DNA of 64,000 bases from Aurantiochytrium sp. KH105 (taxonomy: Eukaryota > Sar > Bigyra > Thraustochytrida > Thraustochytriidae). The stretch spans positions 392,487 to 456,486 of the forward strand of contig BGKB01000041.1 in the NCBI GenBank assembly GCA_003116975.1, in the 5' to 3' direction. Under the pieces are notes generated by a model. The model had not been told where the DNA came from, made no database searches, and saw only the letters and a list, made by a program, of their open reading frames with translations. Positions 38,979-50,300 of the stretch are shown here, in pieces. A program made the translations under genes and the position numbers. The stretch's first letter is position 1, and every line of letters begins with the position of its first letter.

Positions 38979-40435
38979 TTACTTTTTCCTCTTGCGCTTG
39001 CCGCCCTGCACCACCGGCGTCGGATAGACGGGGCGCTTGGAAAAGGGAACGTTGACAGGATTGCCGCTGAGTTGCAAGCGCAAGAGTTTTTGCGCCATAA
39101 ACACCGACGCCGTCTCGAGCTCGCGCAAGAGCGTCTGGAACGGGTCAATGGCGATCTTGGTCGCATCCTGACGGGTGCTTAACGCACTAGCCTTGACGTC
39201 AACCATGAGGGAGAGCTCTGCTTCGAGTTCATTGTACGTGTAGTCGATGAGCTGGCCATGGTTTTTGGAGTGAAATTCGGACTCGCGCGCAGTCACCGAG
39301 TACTTGGTGCCATCCGTGCGCTCCATTTGAATAGCCAAGCGACCCGCGATAAGATTGATATCGATGGGCTTTTCGATGGCACGATACACCTGAGGTGGCG
39401 TAATAACACCCGAGCAGCACTTTACGTGCATGACGGCGACACGGCCACGTCCTGTTGCATAGTGTGCCATATAGTTGCGCAGCGACTGCGTTTCTGGCTC
39501 GGAAAAGTTCGCTGGGCCCTGGAAGCTGTCAAGCTTGGCGCCCTCCTTGAGACGCTTTCCAAAGCCCCACGAGACACCGTCGAGACCCCAGTTCGTCTCG
39601 AGATCAACGCCGTGAGAGCCAGACACAGCGACACGGCGGTTCTTGCACCAGGACCGGGCGCTGCTTGGCGTATGCAGGTGGGAATAATCAAAGCCACCCG
39701 GATTTGCAATCATCACAAAATGGAACTGCACTGCATCAAGCAAGGCCTTGGTGGTCTCACCACGGCCCTTGATGGCCATGGCAGTGTGTAGGATTCCCAT
39801 TGATGAAGTCCACTCGCAACCCTTGAGCGTGCCAATGACAAAGACATGCTTGCCACGACGTCCGTTACCAACACGGAGACTCATGATGGCTTGAGGTTTC
39901 TTCTTGTCCGCCGTGTCACCAATCTCCACCAGATCTACATCCTTGTAGTGATCTGCGAGCTCCTTGGCAACAGCAAGAATCTCACGCTGAGAGCGGTAAC
40001 GAAGAAAGACGCTCTTGTGCTTCCCGTACACAGGGTCGCGCGCCGTAAGGCGGTTGTAGTCTCCAGGAGGAAGAATGTCTCGAAGGGCCTTTTTCGAAAG
40101 GGCTTCAAGGTCGGCAGCATCCGAGGGAACCTCTTTGAGACTCTCGCGGAGGGCAGCAAGGCGTGCAGCTTCGACCTCCTCTGGCCGCAAGGGCTCCGGC
40201 TTGATTCGCTTGACACCTTCCTGGATAAGTTCTCCGAGACGGTCGTCATCTTCCGAGCTCGTTTCAAATGAAAAGTCGCCGCTGTCAAAGTCTTCCAAGT
40301 CTTTGAAGAGATCCTCGACGTCGTCATCAGCTTGCGCCGAGCCCCCGCCAAGACTCGAAAATAGGTTTTCGAGCTCAGAGTCGGTCTCGGTGGGCTCAGA
40401 TTCTTCTGAGGTCGTCTCGTCTCCGCCCTCTTCTC

Positions 40436-40472
<37 letters not shown>

Positions 40473-41351
40473 TTCTTCGGCCTCGCCCTCTTCTCCTTCG
40501 TCAGCAGTGTTTTCCTCCTCAACCTCGCCGCCCTCTTCTTCTTCTGTCTCTTCTTCTTCTCCGTTGTCGGTCTCGTCTCCAGCGAAGATATCGCCAATGG
40601 TTTCGTCATTCGAAACTCCTTCAACGTCATCGCTGCTATCATCAACCGTGATGTCGGTTGGAGAGTCGACGCTGTCGACATGTTCCCGATCGCCATCGAA
40701 TCCGGTACTTTCGACATTCTGTCTTTCTGGCTCAACATAGGCTCCGTGGGTGTTGGCTGACTTGTCGCGCGCGGAGAAGTCGCCTCGCAGGCTGCCCTCG
40801 CTTGACGCATCCACGCGCATGAGCGTGCAGGTGGAGGCTTGGAAGCGGAATGCAGGGCAACTTTGCGCAGCGCACGTGTCGCAGCATTCTTGCTCGGACG
40901 CAGCGCTGGTCTGTGCGATCACAGCGCCGCTCTGCAGTGGTCTTGACAAGTCGGCAAAGGCGGTCTGGGACTCTACAAAGTACAGCGCTGCAGTGCCACA
41001 GAGCTCGTGTTTAGGATTCCGCAGCCGCAGTTCGCCGAGATGGTCGAGCGAGATGCCAGCGCTCACCCTTCCGCCCTGGTCGCCAGGCTTGATGCCGACG
41101 AGCGGCCGCATCGTCTCGCTCGCAGCGGACTCCTCGGTGGTCGTCGTCGCGCCGCCAAAGATGAGCTCTGGGAACATGTGCGAGCACAGCATCAGGATGC
41201 CCACCAGCGCAAGTCCGAGGCCGATCTTGAGCTTCCGCGTGGCCTGCGCGCTCCTGCGGTGCTCCTTGCTGTTCTCCGCCTGCAGCCTGCGCCAGTCGTC
41301 CTCGCGTCGCCGCGCCGAGCGGCCGCCGCCGCGCACGTTGCGCATGAGCAT
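38979..41351 (-). CDS. PAN-domain M14 pseudo-carboxypeptidase, membrane-anchored
   Basis: 790 residues from ATG 41351 (the frame opens at TTG 41600). A basic N-terminus precedes one membrane span (LKIGLGLALVGILMLCSHMF), giving a type II topology. A PAN/Apple-like domain follows (LCGTAALYF, QECCDTCAAQSCPAFRF, STCTLM), then a ~150-residue Glu/Asp linker encoded partly by a TTC repeat, then an M14 fold to the C-terminus. Against the neighbour at 42008, zinc ligand His is Lys510 (LKGCEW versus MHGREW), the third ligand His is Lys644 (HVKCCSG versus DVHCCSG), NR of NRNWG is ET, and the general-base Glu is Asp718. Catalysis by the usual zinc mechanism is therefore unlikely. It ends in a basic tail (GGKRKRKK). 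It may bind peptides or C-termini without cutting. Confidence 0.82.
40432..40480 (-). repeat. (TTC)n / poly-Glu coding repeat
   Basis: GAA/GAG run on the minus strand coding an acidic tract in the linker of the pseudo-carboxypeptidase. Confidence 0.85.
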
Positions 41352-41612
41352 CTTGCCGCGGTCTCGCGCCGGTCCTCGGCGCCTCGCCGCTCCCCGTTCG
41401 GCCGACCGCGCGGGGTCCGGACGCCGCGCGCGCGCTCGAGCGGACCGCCTCGCGGGCGGAGCTTGCCCTCTCGGCGGCCTCGCGCGCCCGCGAGCCGCGT
41501 GGTTGCGGACTTGCTCGCTGTCGCTCTGCTCGCCCTGCTCGCTCTGCTTGGTCGCCGTGGCGTGCCGGCTACTCGCGCTTTGCGACCTCTGCGGGCGCAA
41601 ACCGCATTCCGC

Positions 41613-41698
41613 ACTTGCCGCCGCGCCGCAAGTGCGCTATGCGCGGCGCGCGAAGGGCGCTTTCGCGCGCGGCAAGTCGGGAATGCGCGGCGCCAAGT
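41613..41698. promoter_or_regulatory. ACTTG-GGCGC promoter element array (bidirectional)
   Basis: One direct ACTTG (41613) and three inverted CAAGT (41629, 41673, 41694; spacings 44 and 21) with GCGCGGCGCG and ATGCGC words between. It sits between the divergent carboxypeptidase starts at 41351 and 42008. Confidence 0.6.
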
Positions 41699-42007
41699 GC
41701 GGCTAACGGGCAGGCAGTCGGCTCTCACAGGAGAAGAAGCGGGGAAAAAAGGAGAAAAAGGAGGGGAAGAAGGAGGCCCGAGCAGGCAGCAGCGACCAAG
41801 CTTTCCTGCCTCGCTCATTTTGGCAAAGACGGATCGCCCGCGCTCGCGACGGCGGGGAGCCGGGTCGGCCTGTCCGTCTGCTTAACTGCTTGCTCGCCTG
41901 CTTGCGTGTCTCGGATTTTGTGGTTTCTGGACGGCGAGGGAAAGGCAAGGTGAGACCTTGCGAGAGTCTTGCAATTTTGCTACGTGAGCTGGAGAGCTTT
42001 GCTCACC

Positions 42008-44587
42008 ATGGCGCGCCTGCTGAGAACCGCGGTGACGGCCCTGGTGGTGCTCGTGGTGGTCATGCTGGGCAACGAACCAACGCCGGTGACAGCAGCGTCA
42101 TCGCGGCGCAGGAAGAGCTCTAGCTCGGGCATAGAACTGTCGGACGCCTTTTTCCAGCACTGGGCACCCTTCAAGGACTTGGAAAAATTCATGGACGCCT
42201 TGTACAAGCAGTATAAATCGACGAAATTGATCTCCATGAGCACCATTGGCAAGAGCGCAGAGAAGCGGAAGCTGACACTCATGAGTATTGGCACTTCGGA
42301 GCCCAAATATCAGCTTATGCTCATGGCGACCATGCACGGCCGCGAGTGGATCACGCCATACGCTACGCTGTACACGGCGTGGCAGCTCCTCAAGTGTCAC
42401 GAAGAGGGCGAGGAGCGCTGCGTTGACTTGCTCGCGAATACGCAAGTGCACTTCCTGCCCGTGCTTAACCCTGACGGCTACGAATTCACCCGCATCCCAG
42501 CATCGAAAAATGAGCAGGCGCGGCAATGGCGCAAAAACCGACGCAATCTGTGCTCCAAGTGCGAGCGAGGCGTGCATGGTATCGACCTCAACCGCAATTG
42601 GGGCGTCAAGGACCGGTCGTGGGGTTTCGGCAATGACAAAGCAACCACCGAGGTGTACCAGGGGAAGCATCCTTTCAGCGAGCCTGAAATCAAGGCCGTC
42701 CGGGACTGGCTGCTGCACAAGGGGCGCTCCAAGCACATTAACGCCTTTTTTGACGTACACTGCTGTTCTGGGGCTATTTTGCCCCCCTTTTACTACAATG
42801 GCGAATCTGAGCTCTTGCAATCGCAGAATCTTGACAACTGCAAGGCGATTGCCACCTCGATGAAGGCCGTGAACAAGATTCGCTACAAGTGGCGTCCGCG
42901 CGAAAAGGAGTTTTCGGCGTCAAATACGGGCATTGGCGCCGACTGGATTTACGCGGAGGCGGGCATCCCGAACGTCTTCATTGTCGAAACGCGCGGAAAC
43001 AAGACCAAACTTCTCAAGGACATCTTTGAAGTCCCCGAGGACCAAATCATCCCCATCGCTAAAGAGCTCCAAGCCGGCTTTTGGAAAATGGCCGAGCTCT
43101 TTGCCAACAAACAAGCTGTCGTTCTCTCTGCTATCTCAGACACCGTCGGGGAGTCAGTTGAAAGTCTTTCACCGTCCGAGGCTGCAAGTCTTTTGGCTGC
43201 GACAGATTCTCTGATTGGCTCGAGCAGCCCTGGTGGCGGTTCAAAGGGCGCTTCTGTTGATGCCATCGCAACGGCGCTCAGAGGCTCAAGCGTCGCTGCT
43301 GACGAAACGGACGCGCAGGATAATGTTGAACCTGGCGACATGAGTCTCGACGATCTTCTTGCAGCCTTTGATGACCCGTCCATCAAGTCCAAGGCCAAGG
43401 CCAAGTCGACGCCAGCACCAGAGCCAAAGCCTGAGTCTAAGCCACCTCTTCCGGCCGCTGAAACGAAGACGAACGCGGACGATACCCAGATCGACATGGA
43501 CGACACAAGTTCAACGTCAACTGAATACGCAGATGATGCCCCCAATGCAGAAGCAGAAGCAGGTATCATCGTCGAAGAGAATGACCAAGCTGACGCCAGT
43601 GTCGACACTGAGAGTAATCTCGAGCTCGATGATGTCATTGCAGATATCAACGAAGACACAATCTCAGAAGTAGGCGAGCAGAGTAGTGAGGATCGCAGCA
43701 ATGACGACCAGGGTCCGTATGGCGACGTTCGCGAAGGTGGAGATTTTACCTTGGATACAAGCGACGAGGATGAAAAAAATGGCAACATCGAGAGCGAACA
43801 TGGCACAGATGACGACGAGGACTCGTCTGACAATAGCAATGACGACGACGACGACGACGATGATGATGATGATGATGATAAGGACAACGACAATAACGAC
43901 GAAAGTGTCGGTGACGATGATGAAGACAATGATGAGGTGAACACGAACGAGGAAAGTGACGACGACACGGACGCCGAGTTCGAAAACCTGTTTGCCGAGA
44001 TCACGAAAAGTGCGAAAGAAAGCAAAGATGACGGCAAAAGAGACCCTCAAATCGTGCAATCCGAGTACAACGACGAGGACACGGGAGACGTAGATGCACC
44101 AGAAGACGGCGACGACGACGAGGACGTCGACTCGCCGGACTTTGAACAAAGGCTCGACGAGGAGGCTAACGCCCTCCTCGGCGCCGACGATGGTGATGAT
44201 GACGAGGAGAAGGATGGAGACGACCATTATAAGCATGGCAGCAAATTGCAACTTGGCGGTGCCCGAGGAGATGAAGACAATGGCCTTGAAGAGACTGGCC
44301 ATGAAGTAGCATCGAATGTGCGTAGCAGCACGCGACGCTTGCCGAGGACGGAAAGCGCGGGCGCTCTGCCAAAGTATACCGAGGAGGAGCGCCGTGAGCG
44401 CCTTGAAAACTATCGCAAGATGCGACACGACATGGACCCGAATCTCCGCCGTGAGATCGAAGCTATTCGCGATGGCAATTCTGGCAAGTATGTGCGCATG
44501 GCTGGCGTAGCTCTTCTCACAGTCGGGGCCTTTGGCGGCGCACTTGTTGTGTCGCGGCGACGACGAAGTCGTTTCAAGGGCGAGTAA
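42008..44587 (+). CDS. M14 zinc carboxypeptidase with acidic C-terminal region and membrane anchor
   Basis: 859 residues from ATG 42008 (caccATGg; the frame opens at TTG 41969). A signal peptide (MARLLRTAVTALVVLVVVML) leads to an M14A-type catalytic domain (about 35-380). All key residues are present: His110 and Glu113 (MHGREW), Arg in KNRRN, DLNRNWG, His251 (DVHCCSG), Tyr in DWIYAEAG and general base Glu327 (IVETRGN). A ~420-residue Asp/Glu/Ser-rich region follows, with a GAC/GAT-encoded poly-Asp run. The protein ends in one membrane span (YVRMAGVALLTVGAFGGALVV) and RRRRSRFKGE. Likely a type I surface or secretory-pathway exopeptidase that trims C-terminal residues. Paralogue of the divergent gene. 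Confidence 0.9.
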   Translation: MARLLRTAVTALVVLVVVMLGNEPTPVTAASSRRRKSSSSGIELSDAFFQHWAPFKDLEKFMDALYKQYKSTKLISMSTIGKSAEKRKLTLMSIGTSEPKYQLMLMATMHGREWITPYATLYTAWQLLKCHEEGEERCVDLLANTQVHFLPVLNPDGYEFTRIPASKNEQARQWRKNRRNLCSKCERGVHGIDLNRNWGVKDRSWGFGNDKATTEVYQGKHPFSEPEIKAVRDWLLHKGRSKHINAFFDVHCCSGAILPPFYYNGESELLQSQNLDNCKAIATSMKAVNKIRYKWRPREKEFSASNTGIGADWIYAEAGIPNVFIVETRGNKTKLLKDIFEVPEDQIIPIAKELQAGFWKMAELFANKQAVVLSAISDTVGESVESLSPSEAASLLAATDSLIGSSSPGGGSKGASVDAIATALRGSSVAADETDAQDNVEPGDMSLDDLLAAFDDPSIKSKAKAKSTPAPEPKPESKPPLPAAETKTNADDTQIDMDDTSSTSTEYADDAPNAEAEAGIIVEENDQADASVDTESNLELDDVIADINEDTISEVGEQSSEDRSNDDQGPYGDVREGGDFTLDTSDEDEKNGNIESEHGTDDDEDSSDNSNDDDDDDDDDDDDDKDNDNNDESVGDDDEDNDEVNTNEESDDDTDAEFENLFAEITKSAKESKDDGKRDPQIVQSEYNDEDTGDVDAPEDGDDDEDVDSPDFEQRLDEEANALLGADDGDDDEEKDGDDHYKHGSKLQLGGARGDEDNGLEETGHEVASNVRSSTRRLPRTESAGALPKYTEEERRERLENYRKMRHDMDPNLRREIEAIRDGNSGKYVRMAGVALLTVGAFGGALVVSRRRRSRFKGE
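43841..43879 (+). repeat. (GAC/GAT)n poly-Asp coding repeat
   Basis: Trinucleotide run inside the acidic region of the active carboxypeptidase. Confidence 0.85.
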
Positions 44588-44918
44588 GCCAACTATTTGT
44601 ACTTTGCCAGAGCAGGGGCTGTTGGTGGCGAGTGAGAGCAAAGCAGACCCGCTTGCTTACTTGCTTGCTTTGGTTTGTCCGACGTCGACCTCGCGACGTT
44701 GACAAACCCCTCCACTTCTCTTGGTGTCCACGGTCTTACTGCTCGATCGAGCGCGCGCTCTGATTGCATCACTGCGGCGCGATGAAACCAATACACATAG
44801 AACAAAGAAATCGTATAAAAAAATATGGTCAGTGTTACAGTGGTTCACCACACACGCATCCACGTACACAATTTACAATTCATGTCGAATAAATGATTTG
44901 CCTGTGATCCAATTTTAC
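44588..44918. other. convergent 3' intergenic region
   Basis: 331 bases between two stops; contains a short cttgcttacttgcttgctt repeat near 44650 and an AT-rich right half. No gene seen. Confidence 0.4.
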
Positions 44919-46886
44919 TCAAAATAAATCATCAAGAAGAAGCTGCAGCACAGGATTTATATCCGGCATAAGTCCAAAGGGATCGAAATTGGGCACCATG
45001 GCATGGGCCAAGGTATCATCCGGAAATTGGGGAGCTGCGTTTGGCTCCATGTCCAACGAATCTTGCGCAGCGCTTTCAGCTTGACCGTGAGCTTGTATCG
45101 TTTGCACCATTGGAGAATGCAAGAGTGACTTGAAAACCTCACGGCGTGGAGAAGATGAAACCTTTTCTCCCAAAATCCATCGCGAGGCGAAGTGCCACAT
45201 CTTGCCGTCACTCGTCACGACCTCTGCAATGCACTCGCCATCCAGAGAACCGTTGTTCCAAGTACCTTGGACACACACGGTTCGATTGCTGTTGACAAAA
45301 TACTCTGTTCTTCCAAAACCATGCTGTTTTCCGAACCGCCAGCGGCCGCGATGGATCGTCTTGTCCTGCCATTGGAAAATACCAAGTCCATGCGGAATAC
45401 TATTGACCATGTCACCAGCATAAAAGGTATTTGATGCAAAGTCTTTGATGCCAAATCCAGTGACAGTTCGGGCACTTCCAAAGGGACCGAGCAAGCGCTG
45501 TGAGCGCTGAAAGATTTCGTTGGCGCAGCCAAGACCCTTGGGTAGGCCTTCCTCATCGAGATATCCGACATAACAGCCCAAACGATAGCCTGTGGAGCGG
45601 CGCACGCCAAGACCTGCAAAGCGATTGTCTCGTGCGTTGCAATGTACCACATCTCCATTGGCAAACACACGGCGCGCGCGTCCCTGCAGGACACCGTCGA
45701 CCCAAAAACCATCAACTTGCTCACCGTCATGCCAGCGGTAGCGACCAAAGCCGTGCCGCTTGTCGTTTTGATACATGCCCTCATGACAGTCGCCGTTCGG
45801 ATAGGTGCGCACGCCCCAACCATGCGCCTTGCCCGCCCGCCAAGCGCCTTTGTACTGCCTTCCGTCAGCGAGCCGTTTTGAGCCCTCGCCGTCGGGAACG
45901 CCGTCACGAAAGGCGCCAGCGTACACGTGACCCTCGATCCAACGAAAGATGCCCGAGGCGAGCTGATTATGAGCAAAGACACCGTCAAATCGATCTCCAT
46001 TCCGATAGACATAGGTTCCCGGGCCATGAAAGACGCCTCCTTCATACATGCCCGTGTGCCAGTCCCCGTTTGTAAAAGACTTGGTGCCCTTTCCTTCGCT
46101 CGCAAGCGTGTCGTTAAATTCGCCCTCGTATTCGCCATGTTTGTCGAGCATAAGGCCGACGCCTACAATTCGGTCACCTTCCCATCTTCCTTCAAAGGAC
46201 TTTCCGTCTACCTCGCGCAGCTCGCCCTTGCTTGCGGCTTTCTTCAACTTTCTACCACTACCACTACCAGACTTTCTTCGCACGCGCCATGATTGTTGCA
46301 CTTCGCTCTTGGACCTTCGTCGGCCAGAGTGTGACTGCTTCTTGTCTGGCGTTGACTCGAGGGCTCCGAGTTCATCCTGCTGGCCTTTGTGGCGAACAGT
46401 ATCGAGTGCAGTCTCCTTGGCGTCGACACTTCGCGCTCGAGAAAGACTTTCCCGGGGATTCCCTTTTGCGCCGTTCCGCACTTCGTGCAAGGGGTTTAAC
46501 AATAAGATGTCGTCCAACAGATCGTCGTTACCATCATCATTTCCTGAGGCCTTTTTCTTCACAGGTGTCTGGGCGTCAAGGTCCCCCTCGTTCGAAACTT
46601 TGCGGATTTGCTCCGAGCTCGCTTTCATCTGGAGGCTTTCCTCTCGTTTCACATTATCGTTATCTCCTTCTTCTTTCCAACCCTCTCCCTTCACCTTTTG
46701 CAACGTCTCTCCGCCCAGAGTTTTTGCTCCACCGCCCTCCTCGTTGCCGTTCTGGTCGTCGTCGTTCTGGTCGTCGTGCTTTAGCGCGTCGTCGTCGACG
46801 CCCTCATGGTGACGCAGCTCCTGGTCCTCTGTGCGTATGGCGGCAGGTGCCTCCGCGCATTCTTCCGCGGTTTCTATCTTCTCCAT
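44919..46886 (-). CDS. MORN-repeat protein
   Basis: 655 residues from ATG 46886 (the frame opens at GTG 47096). The N-terminal ~200 residues are acidic/polar, then basic and Ser-rich (RRKSGSGSGRKLKKAASKG). About ten or more MORN repeats follow: GKSFEGRWEGDRIVGVG, YEGEFNDTLASEGKG, YVYRNGDRFDGVF, YAGAFRDGVPDGEG, YKGAWRAGKAHGWGVRTYPNGD and HEGMYQNDKRHGFGRYRWHDG, with more divergent ones toward residue 560. MORN arrays form rod-like beta platforms at membranes or cytoskeleton in protists (cilium, bud, plasma membrane). No catalytic domain is fused, so it is probably structural. It is divergent from the TPR gene across a promoter element array. Confidence 0.88.
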   Translation of the reverse strand: MEKIETAEECAEAPAAIRTEDQELRHHEGVDDDALKHDDQNDDDQNGNEEGGGAKTLGGETLQKVKGEGWKEEGDNDNVKREESLQMKASSEQIRKVSNEGDLDAQTPVKKKASGNDDGNDDLLDDILLLNPLHEVRNGAKGNPRESLSRARSVDAKETALDTVRHKGQQDELGALESTPDKKQSHSGRRRSKSEVQQSWRVRRKSGSGSGRKLKKAASKGELREVDGKSFEGRWEGDRIVGVGLMLDKHGEYEGEFNDTLASEGKGTKSFTNGDWHTGMYEGGVFHGPGTYVYRNGDRFDGVFAHNQLASGIFRWIEGHVYAGAFRDGVPDGEGSKRLADGRQYKGAWRAGKAHGWGVRTYPNGDCHEGMYQNDKRHGFGRYRWHDGEQVDGFWVDGVLQGRARRVFANGDVVHCNARDNRFAGLGVRRSTGYRLGCYVGYLDEEGLPKGLGCANEIFQRSQRLLGPFGSARTVTGFGIKDFASNTFYAGDMVNSIPHGLGIFQWQDKTIHRGRWRFGKQHGFGRTEYFVNSNRTVCVQGTWNNGSLDGECIAEVVTSDGKMWHFASRWILGEKVSSSPRREVFKSLLHSPMVQTIQAHGQAESAAQDSLDMEPNAAPQFPDDTLAHAMVPNFDPFGLMPDINPVLQLLLDDLF

Positions 46887-47030
46887 GCGTCGCGTGCAGT
46901 CAGTCGCAGCGCAGCAGCTCGGCCCACGTGCCACTCCCGTCGCAGAGTCTCGTGCTCTTGCTTGTGGTTTTTCTCTTGCTTGGGGTTTTGTCGATTGGGT
47001 TTTGTCGCCATTTTCGGCCGGGCTTGCCGC

Positions 47031-47099
47031 CCTTGCGCGGGGCCTATAGCTGACTTGCGGCGCGCATACCCCACTTGCGGCGCGCGCATATCCCACTTG
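47031..47099 (+). promoter_or_regulatory. ACTTG-GGCGC promoter element array
   Basis: The cleanest copy set: ACTTGCGGCGCGCATA at 47053, ACTTGCGGCGCGCGCATA at 47073 and ACTTG at 47095, plus a degenerate CCTTGCGCGG at 47031. Spacings are 22, 20 and 22 bases. It lies between divergent ATGs at 46886 and 47385. Confidence 0.65.
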
Positions 47100-47384
47100 T
47101 GCACGCGCTTCCTTTCAGCCAGGCAGACTCGAATTGACAGCGAGCGTGCGAGCGCGAGGCAGGCTCGAACACAACCCGAACGGGCTCGGCACGCGCGGCG
47201 CGGGAGCCTCGGCGGCGCGACGGAGCCTGCGGGACCCGGGCCGGACGCTTGGCCCCAGCTTCCCGCGCCCGCTTGAGCGCTGCGCCGTCAGCCGCCGCCA
47301 TCGGGCATCGAGGCCGAACGGAAAGCGCGGGCGATTTCGACGCGGCGCTACACAAACGCGACGCGACGCAGCGCGAGGGCGACG

Positions 47385-50300
47385 ATGGCAATGGCGATGG
47401 CAGAGGCCAACGGGGCTGAGCATGGCGCGCAGGAAGCCGAAGATGCAGTTATGGGCGTGAGCATGGAGTTTCTGCTGGAATGGGTGAGCATGTACTACAT
47501 GAACTATTCGACGGCAGAAATTTGTGAGGCCGTGCGAAAAAACACCAGCGCGAGACGGTGTGCCTTTATCGACATGCTGGCAGAGGAGGAAGAAAACCGG
47601 CACAACGTTGGGCCCGCGAGCCTTTATCTCTGCCACGCCTGGTCACAGCGCTTCTTTGACACGGTCATGGCGGTTCAGGAATACTTTCAAGAGTACCCTG
47701 ACGTCCGCATGGACGAGACCTTTGTTTGGATTGACATTTTGTGCGTGAACCAGCACACATTGCAGGATGCCTTCGAAGACCCTGATGCAGCCCGGGAACG
47801 CATCGAGGAAACACAAAAGCTTATTGAGTCCATTGGGGAAACGATTGTGGCAATGCCCATGCCCTCATTGCAACATCAAGCAAGACGATTCAACGGCAAT
47901 GCCTTTATAGACCAAGACGAAGACTTGTCATTTGACGAGATTGACCCTGCTTCGTCTATTCTACGCAGGTCATGGTGCCTCTGGGAAATCCTTTGCACCG
48001 ACCATCGTCTTTCAATTGCGCTTTTTGCCAGCGATCGGCGACAGTTTCTCCGAGACCTGGAGACCAAGCCACACAGCGTGCTTGCGATCTTGAAGCTTGC
48101 CATTTGCAGCACCATGAGCGAAAGCGCGTCAGCAGCCGACGGGGAACAGCTTTTATTAGCCTTTGAATCCTGGGGCGCTGCGGCACGAGATGCACGCGCA
48201 GCAAGCGAGGGATCGTCCTCCCTCACGCATGACGCAGGGATCGCTGAATTTGATCTTGTTGACCAGCACCTCAAGGTGGCGGTGTGCAGATGGGCTGCTG
48301 GCGAAGCCTTGTCAATCTTGATGGACAAACAACGACAGATCGAGCGCACATACGAGGACCCCTTTGCGAACGCGCGACCGCGCAAGGAGGGTGACTTGAG
48401 CTTGCGCAACATGCTGCGGCAGCAAGCTTTGTGCATGTACGAAATCACTGCCGCTTTTAAGGACGAGGGAATGGTCACGTTCGCAATCGAAATCTGTGAT
48501 TTTTTGCTCAAAGAGCACGCGACTTTCCAGGGGCAAATGGATTATGACCAGACCACGGCCGCAAATCTGTGCCAACTTTCAAAGCATCTCGAAAACGCTG
48601 GTGAATACGCCCGAGCAAGGACAACCTACGAAAGGTGCCTTGAAATGAGCCGACGAATCTTGCCAGAGTTCGTGGACGATGCGCTTCTCGGTATGGGTCG
48701 CTGCAAGTGGCATCTCGGTGACCGCGAAAGCGCGCTCGAGGCCTTTCGGGAGGCAGTGGAGATGAACAGGAGCGCGTTGCAAGCGAAACCAAACAGCGAT
48801 CGTCGCAAAGCTCTTGTGACGTCGCTCACCGAGCTCGGGAAGCATCTCCGCGAACAGTCGGGAAAAGACGAATGTTCTTCCGAGGTGATCGATATTGTGC
48901 AGGAGGCCATGGACCACGCCGTGTACCTGTATCCAGAGACCGAGTCTGACGAGACGATTTTTGGCCTGCGCGAGCTCGCACACATGCTGTGGGTCAGCGG
49001 ACGTTACCAGGATGCAGCGAATTCTTACGAAAAGCTCCTCACTCTGCGGGAGCTGTGCACTCGCGAGCGAGGCGAGGTTCTGATTCGAACCGATGATCCA
49101 GATGTGCTTGAAATGCTGCGAAACGATGACGAATACACGACGGACCTTCGAAACCTTGCGCGCTGTCTTATGCATGTGGTCGAACAGAACCCGGAGGCAC
49201 TCCGGGAAGCAGCAGCGTTCTGTCGTGCTGCGCTCCATTTTGACAGCAAGCGCCACGGCTTGGTGAGTGCAAAGACGCTCAAGGACTATAAGCTGCTTGC
49301 TGATATTGAGGATCGTCGCGGCAACGCAGACCGGAGCAAATCGCTTCGCGATAAAGTTGCAGATGTTCATCGACAGCTGCAGCTCGCGCGGCTGCGCGCT
49401 GGCCCGCTCGTGGAACTCCGCGAGGCGCACCTTGCAGAGTTCGAAGCCGCGCTGCCCGGTCTCTTGGCCAACGTAAAGACGACGAAGGCTTTCGAGGTCC
49501 TTGCCACGAGCCTCGCGCGACTGAGCGTCTATTATGAGGAGAAGAAGGTTGCTCTCAAGACAATTGCGTACCTGGGCGAAGCCACCAAGCTCCTTCTTTT
49601 CGCTCTGAGCGAGCACGAGCGCGATCCTCGCGCGCAGTGGCGTTTGGGCCCACTTCACCGAGATGTGCGTGACAATCTCGTGCATCTCTTTCAACTTTTT
49701 CGGGCAGTGAATCAGCCCGTGGAAGCACTTGTGGCGCATTGCTCCAACTTTGTGAAGATGGTCAGATTTTACTACCGCAACGAGACTAGTGGCGACAACT
49801 TGGTGCTGGCGCTTGATCAGTACGGGCGTCTCCTGGGGAGCCTAAATCGGCGTCGTGAGGCCGTAGGAGTATACGAGGAAGCCATCGAGCTCGCGAATGC
49901 AGTGTATGGAGAATCGCCCAACGAGCAGTGGCTAGAGATGCTCACGATGTTGTCGCAACTCTATCGGGCGCTCGATGATCGAGAGGCAAACATGAAGCTG
50001 AACGAGCGCATCGTGGAGATGCACTCGCAGCTTCACGGAGACGATGCGAGTGATCGTTCGGCCGTGCTCTATCAGCTTGCCGCGGCACAACTTGCTTTGG
50101 CGGAGGAGTGCGCCGACCCCTCGGACGAGATTGCTCGTACGCTTTGCGGGAAAGCGGGAGGTCTGCTTGAGGAGGGTATCGCGCTACTTCAGCGTGCTGA
50201 GGCCGACGAGACGAATTTCGGCGATGCCGTGGAAGAGAATATCGCTATATTGCAAAGAGAGCTTGCTGGTGTTTACACGATGCAGGGTCGCTATGCAGAT

